From RGIG6904 sp024680835 (lineage in GTDB: Bacteria > Bacillota > Clostridia > Lachnospirales > Lachnospiraceae), in assembly GCA_024680835.1 (NCBI GenBank), contig JAILBP010000124.1, forward strand, positions 1 to 14,360: a stretch of 14,360 bases of DNA, in the 5' to 3' direction. A program made the translations under genes and the position numbers. Shown in pieces: positions 6,900 to 14,360 of this stretch (position 1 is its first letter; every line of letters begins with the position of its first letter). The notes below the pieces were generated by a model. That model was given only the letters and a program-made list of their open reading frames with translations. It was not told the origin of the DNA and ran no database searches.

Positions 6900-7856
6900 T
6901 CATCTGTTACCCGGACCTGACGGCATCATCTTCAGGCTGTTATACATCCTGAGAACGCTCTCCCTGTCTGCAAGAGCCTCTGCCGCAGCAGTTGCCGTGC
7001 CTGCTGCCACTGCAAATTTGAAGGCTTCGTTAAGACTTCCCGTCTTTAAGAATCCGGCTATGAAGCCCGCCACCATGGAATCTCCGGCTCCCACGGTGTT
7101 GACCGCCTCTATCTCTATGGCCGGCATAACCGTGACATTCATGTCGCTGTCCACAAAAAAGGCTCCTGCCGACCCCATGGATACGATGACATTCTCTGCT
7201 CCCGCGTTGATAAGGCGTTTTGCGTACGGCACCGCCTCATCCGGTGCGTTCACCGTTATGCCGAACAGCTCTCCCAGCTCGTGGATATTGGGTTTCACCA
7301 GGAAAGGTCTGTATTTCAAAGCTTTGTTCAGGGAATCCCCTGTGGTGTCCACCACGGTCATTATATTCCTGCCCGAAAGGTTTCTCATAATGTCGGCATA
7401 TGTGTCAGGAGGCATATTGCGCGGTATGCTCCCTGCCATCACCAGCATATCTCCCTCCCGCAAAACATCAAGTTTTTCCTGAAGTTTTGAAAAATCCCGG
7501 GGTGATATGTCCGGACCTGCTCCGTTTATCTCGGTACCCTCGATATTCCGGATCTTGATATTGATACGGCTCGCGCCCTGATCCAGTTCCACGAAATCGC
7601 TCTCAAATCCGTATCCCGCTATCTGCCTTCTGATCTCTGCCCCGGTGAAACCGGCTACAAATCCTGTGGCAACGGTCCTGATGCCGAACTGGTGCAATAC
7701 TGCGGAAACATTGATACCTTTGCCTCCGCAGTATGCATGTTCATAGACCGTGCGGTTTGTCATATTGAGCTTAAGTTCCGGTACTTCCACCACATAGTCA
7801 ATGGATGGATTTAATGTAAGAGTGTATACACATGTATTCTCAAATGCAGCCGCCAT
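6900..7856 (-). CDS. 1-phosphofructokinase-type hexose-phosphate kinase (PfkB family)
   Basis: A 318-residue cytoplasmic sugar kinase of the ribokinase/PfkB family. It most likely phosphorylates fructose 1-phosphate to the 1,6-bisphosphate; tagatose 6-phosphate is the main alternative substrate. Seen motifs are TLTLNPSIDY (12-21), first signature GGKGINVS (44-51), GTEINGAGP (107-115), KPNIHEL (188-194) and second signature NTVGAGDSMVAG (253-264) with catalytic base D259. The protein has about 8 extra residues before the usual YTLTLNPS start. AAGGG 7 bases before the ATG supports the start used. No fructose PTS or DeoR-type regulator is next to it, unlike a typical fru operon, so the source of its substrate is not shown here. 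It lies 28 bases after the DUF4349 gene. Confidence 0.88.
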   Translation of the reverse strand: MAAAFENTCVYTLTLNPSIDYVVEVPELKLNMTNRTVYEHAYCGGKGINVSAVLHQFGIRTVATGFVAGFTGAEIRRQIAGYGFESDFVELDQGASRINIKIRNIEGTEINGAGPDISPRDFSKLQEKLDVLREGDMLVMAGSIPRNMPPDTYADIMRNLSGRNIMTVVDTTGDSLNKALKYRPFLVKPNIHELGELFGITVNAPDEAVPYAKRLINAGAENVIVSMGSAGAFFVDSDMNVTVMPAIEIEAVNTVGAGDSMVAGFIAGFLKTGSLNEAFKFAVAAGTATAAAEALADRESVLRMYNSLKMMPSGPGNR

Positions 7857-7884
7857 ATATGATCCCTTCGCTAATTTTCAGGTT

Positions 7885-9090
7885 TTATTTTTTGTTGTTG
7901 TTCTGTTTTTCGGAATTTGCATCAGTTCCGTTCGTTTTGCCGGCATTCGCGTTATCAGCGTTATTGGCATTATTTACAGCATTTGCATTTCCCGCATTAG
8001 CCGGATTGCGTGCTGATACAGAACTCATTATCATCTTCTCTCGCTCTTCACGCGACCTGTTGTAAGCTTCTGCCTGCGCTGCTTCCCTTGCGCGGTTTTT
8101 CTTGATGATGCCCCTGATGATCAATACGATGATCAGCACGATGATACCGAATATGATCAATCCGAAGATGTTACCTACAAACCATATTGCCAATCCCTGC
8201 ATTCCGTCAATGAAATCATCCAGACCTGATTCGAATGACATTGCCATCTTCTGACCGAATGTCAGATCTTCCGGCTCGGGCACATAAGCTGTCTCCTTAA
8301 CGCTGATGCTGATCACGATAGTCGAATAGCTCACATCTGTATCGATATCATTCATCAGACGGGTGTAATAATCCATCTCGCTCTTCGCCTGATTTACATA
8401 CTGAGTGATCTTCAGAATATCATCAACATCATGGGCCTGAGCCAATACTGCCGAGTATGCCTCATAGTTGGACTTGGAGATCTCATAGTTATTTTTGTAA
8501 TCTGTATAAGCGGAGCTTAAGTTTGAAACCGACTTGTCAAGCTTATACCCCTTGGGATCCCTGCCTTCCGAAACAGCCTCCACAAAACTGTCCCTTGACA
8601 TCGTGGGTATCCTGACTGTAGCGGAAAAATAGTCATCCGACTGATTTGAAAATTCTACAAATCCATCAAAGCGTTTTACGGCATCTTCGACATCAGCTAC
8701 GATGTCATTTATATTCTCATCCATCACATAGAAGGACAGATTGTAATTATATACCAGCTTTTCCTGAAGAATGCGTTTAAGCTCCGCCGATCTGTCCGTG
8801 GTCGCCTCGTCACCGGCAGAATCTTCTCCCTTTTCCTCATTGTTCGTACTGCTCATGCCGGATCCGCTATCATACTCACCGTCAGACATTTCATATTCTT
8901 CAGCTGCATAGTCACCATAGGAATTGTCATCGTAATATGCTTCATCGGAAGTCGCTCCTTCGGTGTAATAAGCTCCGCTGTCCGCACTGGCTGCGTAACT
9001 TTTACTGTGTGCAGAATTATCACTGCCGCATCCCGTGAATACAGAAGCTAATGTAAGTGCCATTATCAGCGCATATATTCTCTTTTTCAT
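7885..9090 (-). CDS. DUF4349 lipoprotein with C-terminal membrane helix
   Basis: A 401-residue envelope protein of unknown function. It has a lipoprotein signal (MKKRIYALIMALTLASVFTGC) with lipidated C21. A long acidic Tyr/Ser/Asp/Gly-rich stretch spans about 35-100. A DUF4349-like domain spans about 105-270, with helical coiled-coil character near 185-250. One long hydrophobic helix lies at about 300-326, followed by a basic stop-transfer (IIKKNRAREA) and an Asn/Ala-rich tail (about 363-401). The protein would thus be lipid-anchored at the front and membrane-spanning at the back, with the domain outside and the tail in the cytoplasm. I chose the ATG at 9090 because the ribosome site at 9100-9106 is 9 bases away; the ATG at 9099 touches it. 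It is the first gene after a clear promoter. Other DUF4349 proteins share the lipobox plus C-terminal helix layout. Confidence 0.85.
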   Translation of the reverse strand: MKKRIYALIMALTLASVFTGCGSDNSAHSKSYAASADSGAYYTEGATSDEAYYDDNSYGDYAAEEYEMSDGEYDSGSGMSSTNNEEKGEDSAGDEATTDRSAELKRILQEKLVYNYNLSFYVMDENINDIVADVEDAVKRFDGFVEFSNQSDDYFSATVRIPTMSRDSFVEAVSEGRDPKGYKLDKSVSNLSSAYTDYKNNYEISKSNYEAYSAVLAQAHDVDDILKITQYVNQAKSEMDYYTRLMNDIDTDVSYSTIVISISVKETAYVPEPEDLTFGQKMAMSFESGLDDFIDGMQGLAIWFVGNIFGLIIFGIIVLIIVLIIRGIIKKNRAREAAQAEAYNRSREEREKMIMSSVSARNPANAGNANAVNNANNADNANAGKTNGTDANSEKQNNNKK

Positions 9091-9099
9091 AGATCTCAT

Positions 9100-9106
9100 C
9101 CTCTCT
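9100..9106 (-). promoter_or_regulatory. Ribosome binding site that decides the DUF4349 start
   Basis: AGAGAGG on the minus strand ends directly against the ATG at 9099 and lies 9 bases from the ATG at 9090. The second fits normal spacing and gives a standard lipoprotein signal peptide. Confidence 0.65.
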
Positions 9107-9168
9107 TTCCCCTTATTGTATGTAATGGCACCATCGCTTCGTAATCCTGCCCCAAAACATACATAGTT

Positions 9169-9197
9169 AATATACCATTTATATCGTTCCTTTTCAA
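9169..9197 (-). promoter_or_regulatory. Sigma-A-type promoter for the DUF4349-to-DUF5721 gene run
   Basis: On the minus strand TTGAAA (9197-9192), a 17-base spacer, then TATATT (9174-9169). The consensus is TTGACA-17-TATAAT, so this matches 5 of 6 bases at each box with ideal spacing. Transcription would start near 9162, leaving a leader of about 70 bases before the ATG at 9090. It is the only convincing promoter I found in the 198-base gap after comEC. Confidence 0.75.
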
Positions 9198-9240
9198 CAG
9201 ATTTATGTTTATTCGTCCCCCATTAGCATCACCCCCCTTC

Positions 9241-9262
9241 AAATGTAACGCCCTTTACATTT
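9241..9262. promoter_or_regulatory. Perfect inverted repeat AAATGTAA-N6-TTACATTT, possible operator
   Basis: Eight-base perfect arms around a 6-base spacer (CGCCCT on the plus strand). It lies 43 bases upstream of the -35 box of the promoter at 9169-9197 and 36 bases downstream of the comEC stop. Neither strand has a T-run after it, so it is not a standard terminator. The TGTAA...TTACA core looks like a dimeric regulator site, but I cannot name the regulator. Confidence 0.45.
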
Positions 9263-9297
9263 AAAGACCGGGTTTATTTTAAAAGGTTACAAACCGA

Positions 9298-11715
9298 TCA
9301 TTTTTTTCTCTTTGAAGAATAATCGTACACATATATCTTTCCATCATGGGGGATAACCCTGATCCGACCCGAATACATGGTATAGAATATCTCGGAACCG
9401 GTCCTTTGCATATTAAAGATTGCCTCCTCACCGGGATGCCCATATTTGTTGGTGAGAGAACAAGACACCACAGAGATCTCAGGCGACAGGACATCTAAAA
9501 GCTTCTCCGTGTTCGAATAATTTGAACCGTGATGACTCGCCTTGTATAGATCCACATCGACAATGGCTCCCCTTCTCAACATCCGCTCCTCTTCCTCCTC
9601 TCCTATATCGCCTCCGAAGAAGGCACTAAATCCACCGTCTGAATCCTGCTTTCTCTCTCCCTTCACCGGTTTTCCGTCCATATACAAAAATACCAGACTC
9701 TTTGCATTTCTGTCGTCGGTCACCATCTTATCATCAGGCGACAGGATCCTTATGACAGTATCTGAAAACACCATGGAATCGCCGCTTCTGACATATATGA
9801 GCTTTGTATCGGTTTTCGACACTTTTTCCATCAGCTCATCAAACGCTTTATCCCTCACTATATTCTCAGACAGCACAATATTTTTAATGTCAAAACCATC
9901 CTCAAGGCACTCCGAAAGACCGCTCACATGGTCCTTGTCGAGATGGGACAGAAACCAGTAATCCACAGAATCAACTCCCTTGTACTTTAAGAATGGCATC
10001 ATGGTGTATTTTCCCACATTCTTTTCTGAGGAGGAGCCACCGTCGATAAAAAACCTGATACCTTCGGATGAAGATATGAATATGCCGTCTCCCTGTCCCA
10101 CATCCAGAAAATCCATCTCAAAGGGCAGTCTGTGGGGAAACATGAGTAATGCAAGTAACATAAGGCTTCCCGCCGCACAAAACACAGCCTTAAACTTCAG
10201 CTTCCTGCCCCTGTACAAGACCAGCATCACCGCGGCAAAGATCACAAAATACAGTATCATCCTGAGGTTACCGGGATGACCGCATATCTTCATTGCTCCG
10301 GGAAGTTTCTTTACAAGCTCGCAGACATAAGTGTCCGCTCCCAGTATCACCTTCACAGGAAACAGAAAGATCTTAGCAGCCTGTAACGAAAACAAACCTG
10401 CTGCACCGCCGATCACAGCAGACACCATCACAAGCCCCATGGCAGGAAGCAGGAGAAAGTTCGCAACCGTAGAATAAACCGGCAATTCATAGTAGAAGCA
10501 GGCAATGAGCGGATATGAGGAAAGAGTCATGATAACCGTGAACTTAAAGGCCTGCAGTATATCTGTTCTCATGGCAGTCATTCTGTATCTGAGTTTTTTT
10601 ACCGGATCCTTCTCCAGTCTTGCATTTGTCTTTTCCCTGTTGTATGTCCTCCCTCCAAGCTCGGCTGTACACAGGATAAAACCGGTCTGATAAAAGGACA
10701 TCACAAAACCGCTCCCCAGGAGAGCCATAGGCTCAAAGAGGAGGAGCCCTGACATTGCGATGCTCCAGGCAGAAAGGCCGTCATACCCGCACCCCAATGC
10801 CGCAGCGGAAAGATACATCGCAAACATGGTGACTGCCCTGACGGTCGATACCGAAAAACCTGTTACCGCACCGTAAAACATCAGCCCCAGAACCGCCATC
10901 ACACAGGCTGTCACAATGGTGGTGCGCCCCTGCAAAAGCCTGTACAGCATCAAGCCTATAAGACTTATGTGAAGCCCCGATATGACCAGGATATGGCTCA
11001 GTCCGCTAACCCTGTAGAGATCCTTCAGCTCATCATCCAGCATCGTCTTGTCTCCCAATGTCATGGCACACACCAGGGCAGACTGAACCTTCGGCAGGCT
11101 TCTCAGATACACTTCACGTATTCTGCACTTAAGGTCCCACATTCCCCCTGCGACCGAAAAAACAGGTCTTTTTACCAGGGTGATCTTTTCGGCGCTGATA
11201 CTGTAATATATCCTTTGTGATATATAGTATTCAAAGCTGTCAAACTCTCCTTCATTTGTCGCCCTGTCGAAAAGATATGTTTTTCCCTCCACAGTCACCG
11301 TATCTCCCGGCTTTACCGAAGTCGCACCGGATCCGGTCTTATCAAACACGGAAACATCTTTCGAATACACCAGGAAATCGCCTGCATATATCACGCTTCC
11401 GTCGCTCTTCTCTCCCGTGATAACAAAGGTTTTTTGCATATAATCCCCATCTTTTACTCCACTCAGTTTCTCTTCTATTACCCCAAGCTCAACAGAAGAT
11501 CTCACCAGCCCAGCGCCAAATGACAGAGATATCACAAAAGCTCTTAACATCAGCTCCTTTTTTTTCTTATTCACGTCCTTAAGACTCAAGGCCGGAAATA
11601 TGAGATATCCGAAAAAAAGTACAATACATGCAACATAAAGCCCGTTTCCCCTCACACGCAAAAAACATCCTGCTGCGAAGGGCAAAAGGACTATACAAAG
11701 TAATCTCTTATTCAA
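9298..11715 (-). CDS. comEC: ComEC/Rec2 family DNA-uptake channel protein
   Basis: An 805-residue membrane protein that in competent bacteria carries single-stranded DNA across the membrane. Order: two or three helices (about 5-75); an OB-like DUF4131 region (about 85-185); the Competence membrane domain (about 210-505) with the hallmark SGLSHILVISGLHISLIG (237-254); and a C-terminal metallo-beta-lactamase-like domain (about 530-800) with LDVGQGD (537-543), SHLDKDHVSG (590-599), FGGDI (700-704), SHHGSNYS (727-734) and YGHP (758-761). All parts and metal-binding motifs are present, so it looks functional. The start is TTG at 11715, supported by GAAAGGA ending 6 bases upstream; the next in-frame ATG is about 55 codons in. 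It follows the GerMN lipoprotein gene by 19 bases and probably shares the two-component transcript. comEC genes are common in Clostridia, and natural transformation cannot be concluded from this. Confidence 0.92.
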   Translation of the reverse strand: MNKRLLCIVLLPFAAGCFLRVRGNGLYVACIVLFFGYLIFPALSLKDVNKKKKELMLRAFVISLSFGAGLVRSSVELGVIEEKLSGVKDGDYMQKTFVITGEKSDGSVIYAGDFLVYSKDVSVFDKTGSGATSVKPGDTVTVEGKTYLFDRATNEGEFDSFEYYISQRIYYSISAEKITLVKRPVFSVAGGMWDLKCRIREVYLRSLPKVQSALVCAMTLGDKTMLDDELKDLYRVSGLSHILVISGLHISLIGLMLYRLLQGRTTIVTACVMAVLGLMFYGAVTGFSVSTVRAVTMFAMYLSAAALGCGYDGLSAWSIAMSGLLLFEPMALLGSGFVMSFYQTGFILCTAELGGRTYNREKTNARLEKDPVKKLRYRMTAMRTDILQAFKFTVIMTLSSYPLIACFYYELPVYSTVANFLLLPAMGLVMVSAVIGGAAGLFSLQAAKIFLFPVKVILGADTYVCELVKKLPGAMKICGHPGNLRMILYFVIFAAVMLVLYRGRKLKFKAVFCAAGSLMLLALLMFPHRLPFEMDFLDVGQGDGIFISSSEGIRFFIDGGSSSEKNVGKYTMMPFLKYKGVDSVDYWFLSHLDKDHVSGLSECLEDGFDIKNIVLSENIVRDKAFDELMEKVSKTDTKLIYVRSGDSMVFSDTVIRILSPDDKMVTDDRNAKSLVFLYMDGKPVKGERKQDSDGGFSAFFGGDIGEEEEERMLRRGAIVDVDLYKASHHGSNYSNTEKLLDVLSPEISVVSCSLTNKYGHPGEEAIFNMQRTGSEIFYTMYSGRIRVIPHDGKIYVYDYSSKRKK

Positions 11716-11721
11716 TTATGA

Positions 11722-11728
11722 TCCTTTC
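11722..11728 (-). promoter_or_regulatory. Ribosome binding site supporting the comEC TTG start
   Basis: GAAAGGA on the minus strand, 6 bases before the TTG at 11715. No ATG or GTG lies at suitable spacing in the same frame, so the TTG is the best start. Confidence 0.65.
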
Positions 11729-11734
11729 TCAGAT

Positions 11735-12718
11735 TTATTCTACATCATTTACTATAACGGATTCCCGGTCAGAAGCTTCCTTTACCGGGGAAAGAAGGGT
11801 CATATCCCGCTCAAAAGGAACCGACAAAGACACGTCGTCCCTGTAGTTGCGCGAGCTATCACCGTTTATGGAGATCTGAACCTTGTCCACGTAGGACAGT
11901 TCGGTCAGAGAATCGACTATGGAATAGATGACCACAGACTCGTTCACATTGTAATTGTATTTTTCAAAGCCGGAATCAAGGCTGACATAACATACACCGT
12001 CCGCAACCGTAAGATCCGATATTCCCGTCTCGGGAGGCACGGATGCGGTAAGCCCCTCGCTCTTCGGTCCCGATATCAAATGCTCCAATATCAACTTTTC
12101 CACAGGCACGTTGCTGTTGTAATAAACCGACTGTGTCTCAGCCACCAGACCATTACCCTCCGGGTTGGCAAAATACAGGGTTATGGTGGCGTTGTTGATA
12201 GAGTTTATCTGTTTTCCCGGATTCACCACAAAGCTGTCAGCAGTCATGATGCCGACAGTCTCACCGTTTGCATCCTTCAAAAGTTCACTGCCCGCATATA
12301 TCTTCACAGCCCTAACACCGTCGATCTGCACGAAGGTTGCCACCAGAGCCTGTCGGCATAATATCTCCCTCAAGGGATCCATGTTGTAATATTCTTCATC
12401 AAAAACCAGATTTAAAATATCAGATGTGATATATATATCCCTGCATCCGATATTAGCGGGAACAGCCTGTATATAATCCAGTGAATCAGTCTCTGCGGAC
12501 ATCTTTTTCATGATCTCTTGAGCCAGCTCCACCCGTTCTTCCGCGCTGCCCAAATTCTCACCCCTAAGGTCTGAATCCACCGGCACGGTACCGGTTACGT
12601 CTTTATTGACATAGTATATTTTTATGAAGCCCGCATTTTCCGATACGGTCTTATCTTCACATCCCGACACCAATGCCAGAATCAGCATCAGTATGCAGGA
12701 AAAATACAGCTTTTTCAT
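11735..12718 (-). CDS. Lipoprotein with two GerMN domains
   Basis: A 327-residue surface lipoprotein. A signal peptide with lipobox LVSGC places lipidated C20 at the mature start. Two GerMN-like regions follow, about 32-145 (IKIYYVNKD ... VRAVKIYAG) and about 178-292 (ATITLYFANPEG, EKLILEHLISGP, YVSLDSGF, VDKVQISING). The second is the better match. GerMN domains occur in the spore protein GerM and in actinobacterial LpqB, where they are thought to bind envelope partners. Its ATG overlaps the histidine kinase stop by ATGA, so the two are probably made in step. By analogy with LpqB, which acts with the MtrB kinase, it may tune the kinase's sensing; this is inference from gene order and domain type. 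The tail after about residue 295 is acidic and without known domain. Confidence 0.87.
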   Translation of the reverse strand: MKKLYFSCILMLILALVSGCEDKTVSENAGFIKIYYVNKDVTGTVPVDSDLRGENLGSAEERVELAQEIMKKMSAETDSLDYIQAVPANIGCRDIYITSDILNLVFDEEYYNMDPLREILCRQALVATFVQIDGVRAVKIYAGSELLKDANGETVGIMTADSFVVNPGKQINSINNATITLYFANPEGNGLVAETQSVYYNSNVPVEKLILEHLISGPKSEGLTASVPPETGISDLTVADGVCYVSLDSGFEKYNYNVNESVVIYSIVDSLTELSYVDKVQISINGDSSRNYRDDVSLSVPFERDMTLLSPVKEASDRESVIVNDVE

Positions 12719-14172
12719 CTCTGATAACCCTTTGCTTCCCTCTGATATATTAACGGTATCCTGACACTGAAGGTAGTTCCGTCATCCAGCGAACTGTGCA
12801 CCCTGATAACACCTCTGTGAAGGGCGATAACGCTCTTGGTGATGGCAAGTCCGAGCCCCGTGCCGCCGATCTCCCCTGAATGGGACTTATCGACTCTGTA
12901 AAAACGCTCATATATATGGTCAAGAGATTCCTCCGGAATACCCATGCCGTTGTCTTCCACCTTCACATAAAAATACTGGTGGTCGGCATTCAGTGACACA
13001 TGGACATAACCGTTTTCCTTGTCGTTGTATTTGATGGCATTCTCTATTAGATTGGTAAATGCCTGCCCCAGTTTCACCCCGTCGGCATCTGCTATCACCG
13101 GTCTGAAACTCTCCAGCACCAGCTCCACCCCTGCCTTTGAAGCAATTGGCTCCATTCTCTTCATGGTAAGCTCCAGGATGGAATTGATATTGGTATGCTC
13201 GATATTAATATCGGGCAGAGTCTTATTGTCAAGTTTCACCAATGTCAAAAGATCGGTAATGATGCGGTTTTCCCTGTCGATCTCCGATGCGATATCCTTC
13301 ATGAACTCCTGATAGAGCTCTAAGGGTGCACCTTCCTGCATGGTCAGGGAATCTGCCAGCACCTTCATGGAGGTTAACGGAGTCTTGAGCTCATGAGACA
13401 CGTTGGACACAAACTCCTGTCTGGAATTATCCATTATGTTCATGCGCCCCAAAAGGTTCGTGACACGCTTTGATATTTCCTCCGTCTCCGTAAACGCGGT
13501 CTCTGGTATCAGTTCATCTTCTATGCCTACATGGACCTGTTCTATGCGGGATGCCAGCCTTTTGAAAGGTCTTGAGATACCCACCGCACAGAAAGCGGCA
13601 AATATCACCACAAAAACCGACAATATCAGCATGAACAACATGGCATTGCTCACCATATTCTGTTTGTTTTTGAGGATCTCGTCAGTGGAAACACTGACCA
13701 GCAGAACTCCTATGATATCAGATGAATTGGGTTTTAAAACAGGCACTGTGACCTGGATAAACCTGTTGACATCATCATACCGGGTGATCTCATTACCCTT
13801 AATGGAACCGGACACTTCATCCGATATGATGATCTTTCCTGTGTCGATATTATAGGTATCTTTGATGATACGAAATGTATTGTCTATGACCAGAATTCGT
13901 CCGGAATAGATACCGGAGAGCTGATTGATGCGGATCTCCTGCGCTCTCACGCTCTCCGGATCCAGCCTGTCCTTAACTGCCAGCTGATTGGTCAGGATCT
14001 TTGACTGTGACAGGATCGTCGACTCCCTGGCAGAAACCGCGTGTGAAACGTAAACATTTATCATGGATACGCATACGATCACGGCAGGTATGATGCCTGC
14101 TGCAACGATCGTCAGGAAAACACGCAGATTAAGGCTTTTCATAACCTCTTTTATCTTTAGTCTATCTCTCAT
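12715..14172 (-). CDS. WalK-like membrane sensor histidine kinase
   Basis: A 485-residue kinase that would phosphorylate the response regulator encoded just before it. Numbered from the chosen start: TM1 about 17-42; extracytoplasmic sensor of about 130 residues (43-175) that looks like a single Cache/PDC domain (ILVIDNTFRIIKDT ... IIGVLLVSVSTDEI); TM2 about 176-199; HAMP about 200-251; HisKA with H260 in FVSNVSHELKTPLTSMKV; HATPase_c with N box NLIENAIKYN (374-383), VEDNGMG (405-411) and GGTGLGLA (436-443). The H box is close to WalK/PhoR kinases, but there is no cytoplasmic PAS domain as in WalK. An in-frame extension reaches 14319, but it overlaps the regulator gene. I chose ATG 14172, with AGGA 9 bases upstream; ATG 14178 is the alternative. 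It overlaps the GerMN gene by ATGA. Confidence 0.9.
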   Translation of the reverse strand: MRDRLKIKEVMKSLNLRVFLTIVAAGIIPAVIVCVSMINVYVSHAVSARESTILSQSKILTNQLAVKDRLDPESVRAQEIRINQLSGIYSGRILVIDNTFRIIKDTYNIDTGKIIISDEVSGSIKGNEITRYDDVNRFIQVTVPVLKPNSSDIIGVLLVSVSTDEILKNKQNMVSNAMLFMLILSVFVVIFAAFCAVGISRPFKRLASRIEQVHVGIEDELIPETAFTETEEISKRVTNLLGRMNIMDNSRQEFVSNVSHELKTPLTSMKVLADSLTMQEGAPLELYQEFMKDIASEIDRENRIITDLLTLVKLDNKTLPDINIEHTNINSILELTMKRMEPIASKAGVELVLESFRPVIADADGVKLGQAFTNLIENAIKYNDKENGYVHVSLNADHQYFYVKVEDNGMGIPEESLDHIYERFYRVDKSHSGEIGGTGLGLAITKSVIALHRGVIRVHSSLDDGTTFSVRIPLIYQREAKGYQR

Positions 14173-14197
14173 GAACATACGTCCTGCAGTAACTGTT

Positions 14198-14360
14198 CTA
14201 ACTGTAATAATAACCCACTCCCCAGCGGGTACGGATATACCTTGGATCCTTTGGATTGGGCTCGATCTTCTCCCTGAGACGTCTGATATGCACATCAACG
14301 GTTCGCTCGTCCCCTGCATGACCGTTTCCCCACAGAGTCAGTAAAAGCTCATCCCTGGAG
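14198..14360 (-). CDS. OmpR-family response regulator, C-terminal DNA-binding part only
   Basis: Only the last 53 residues lie in the window; the 5' part is beyond base 14360. They form the second half of an OmpR/PhoB winged helix. The segment DELLLTLWG leads to the recognition helix region RTVDVHIRRLREKIE, and the end is the wing YIRTRWGVGYYYS, which is diagnostic for this family (WalR, PhoP, MtrA). The receiver domain is not visible. The stop lies about 25 bases before the kinase start, so the pair is a cognate two-component system. The closest well-known relatives by these residues are WalR/PhoP-type regulators, but the fragment is too short to choose a subfamily. Confidence 0.88.
   Translation of the reverse strand, partial: SRDELLLTLWGNGHAGDERTVDVHIRRLREKIEPNPKDPRYIRTRWGVGYYYS

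Noticed and set aside
9200..9240. Mini-ORF on the minus strand (ATGCTAATGGGGGACGAATAA) preceded by a G-rich ribosome-like site
   Set aside because: It encodes only 6 residues and lies upstream of the promoter's -35 box, outside the predicted operon transcript. Most likely chance.
9279..9494. 71-residue minus-strand frame overlapping the 3' end of comEC
   Set aside because: It is fully explained as an out-of-frame shadow of the comEC metallo-beta-lactamase-like domain.
14173..14319. N-terminal extension of the histidine kinase by 49 residues
   Set aside because: The extension overlaps the winged-helix end of the response regulator in another frame, has no hydrophobic or domain character, and a ribosome site supports the later ATG.

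Overview
The window looks like chromosomal DNA from an anaerobic Firmicute, most likely of the family Lachnospiraceae. The grounds are moderate GC, AGGAGG-type ribosome binding sites, and families that I recall mainly from that group (DUF5721, DUF6320, and a condensation-fold acyltransferase next to DUF6320). This placement is from memory and no search was run. Every gene I can support lies on the minus strand, so transcription runs from high to low coordinates. There are no tRNA or rRNA genes, CRISPR arrays, insertion sequences or phage genes. No gene-free stretch exceeds 300 bases; the two largest gaps are 252 and 198 bases.

Right-hand block (14360 to 9298). In transcription order this holds the tail of an OmpR-type response regulator, a WalK-like membrane histidine kinase, a lipoprotein with two GerMN domains, and full-length ComEC. 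The kinase and lipoprotein genes overlap by ATGA. ComEC starts with TTG 19 bases after the lipoprotein gene. The order regulator, kinase, GerMN lipoprotein parallels actinobacterial MtrA-MtrB-LpqB.

Middle block (9297 to 1936). A 198-base gap carries a good sigma-A-type promoter (TTGAAA, 17 bases, TATATT) and, upstream of it, a perfect 8-bp inverted repeat. Seven tightly packed genes follow: a DUF4349 lipoprotein, a 1-phosphofructokinase-type PfkB kinase, an aldose-1-epimerase family protein, an acyltransferase-like condensation-fold protein, a six-helix DUF6320 membrane protein with a zinc ribbon, a divergent ClpX paralogue, and a DUF5721 protein. Gaps run from a 1-base overlap to 35 bases, so one transcription unit is plausible. 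It mixes sugar metabolism, a possible envelope acylation pair, and an AAA+ unfoldase that keeps the ClpP-docking loop but lacks the RKH substrate-selection loop.

Left-hand block (1935 to 1). A 252-base gap holds three nearly identical 61-bp tandem repeats and two adjacent strong hairpins just before the ribosome binding site of a FIST-GGDEF protein. That protein is a predicted ligand-sensing diguanylate cyclase without an inhibitory I-site, and it runs off the left edge.

The points most worth a second look are the ClpX paralogue with its DUF5721 neighbour, the repeat-and-hairpin leader of the cyclase gene, the acyltransferase/DUF6320 pair, and the two-component system with its GerMN lipoprotein.
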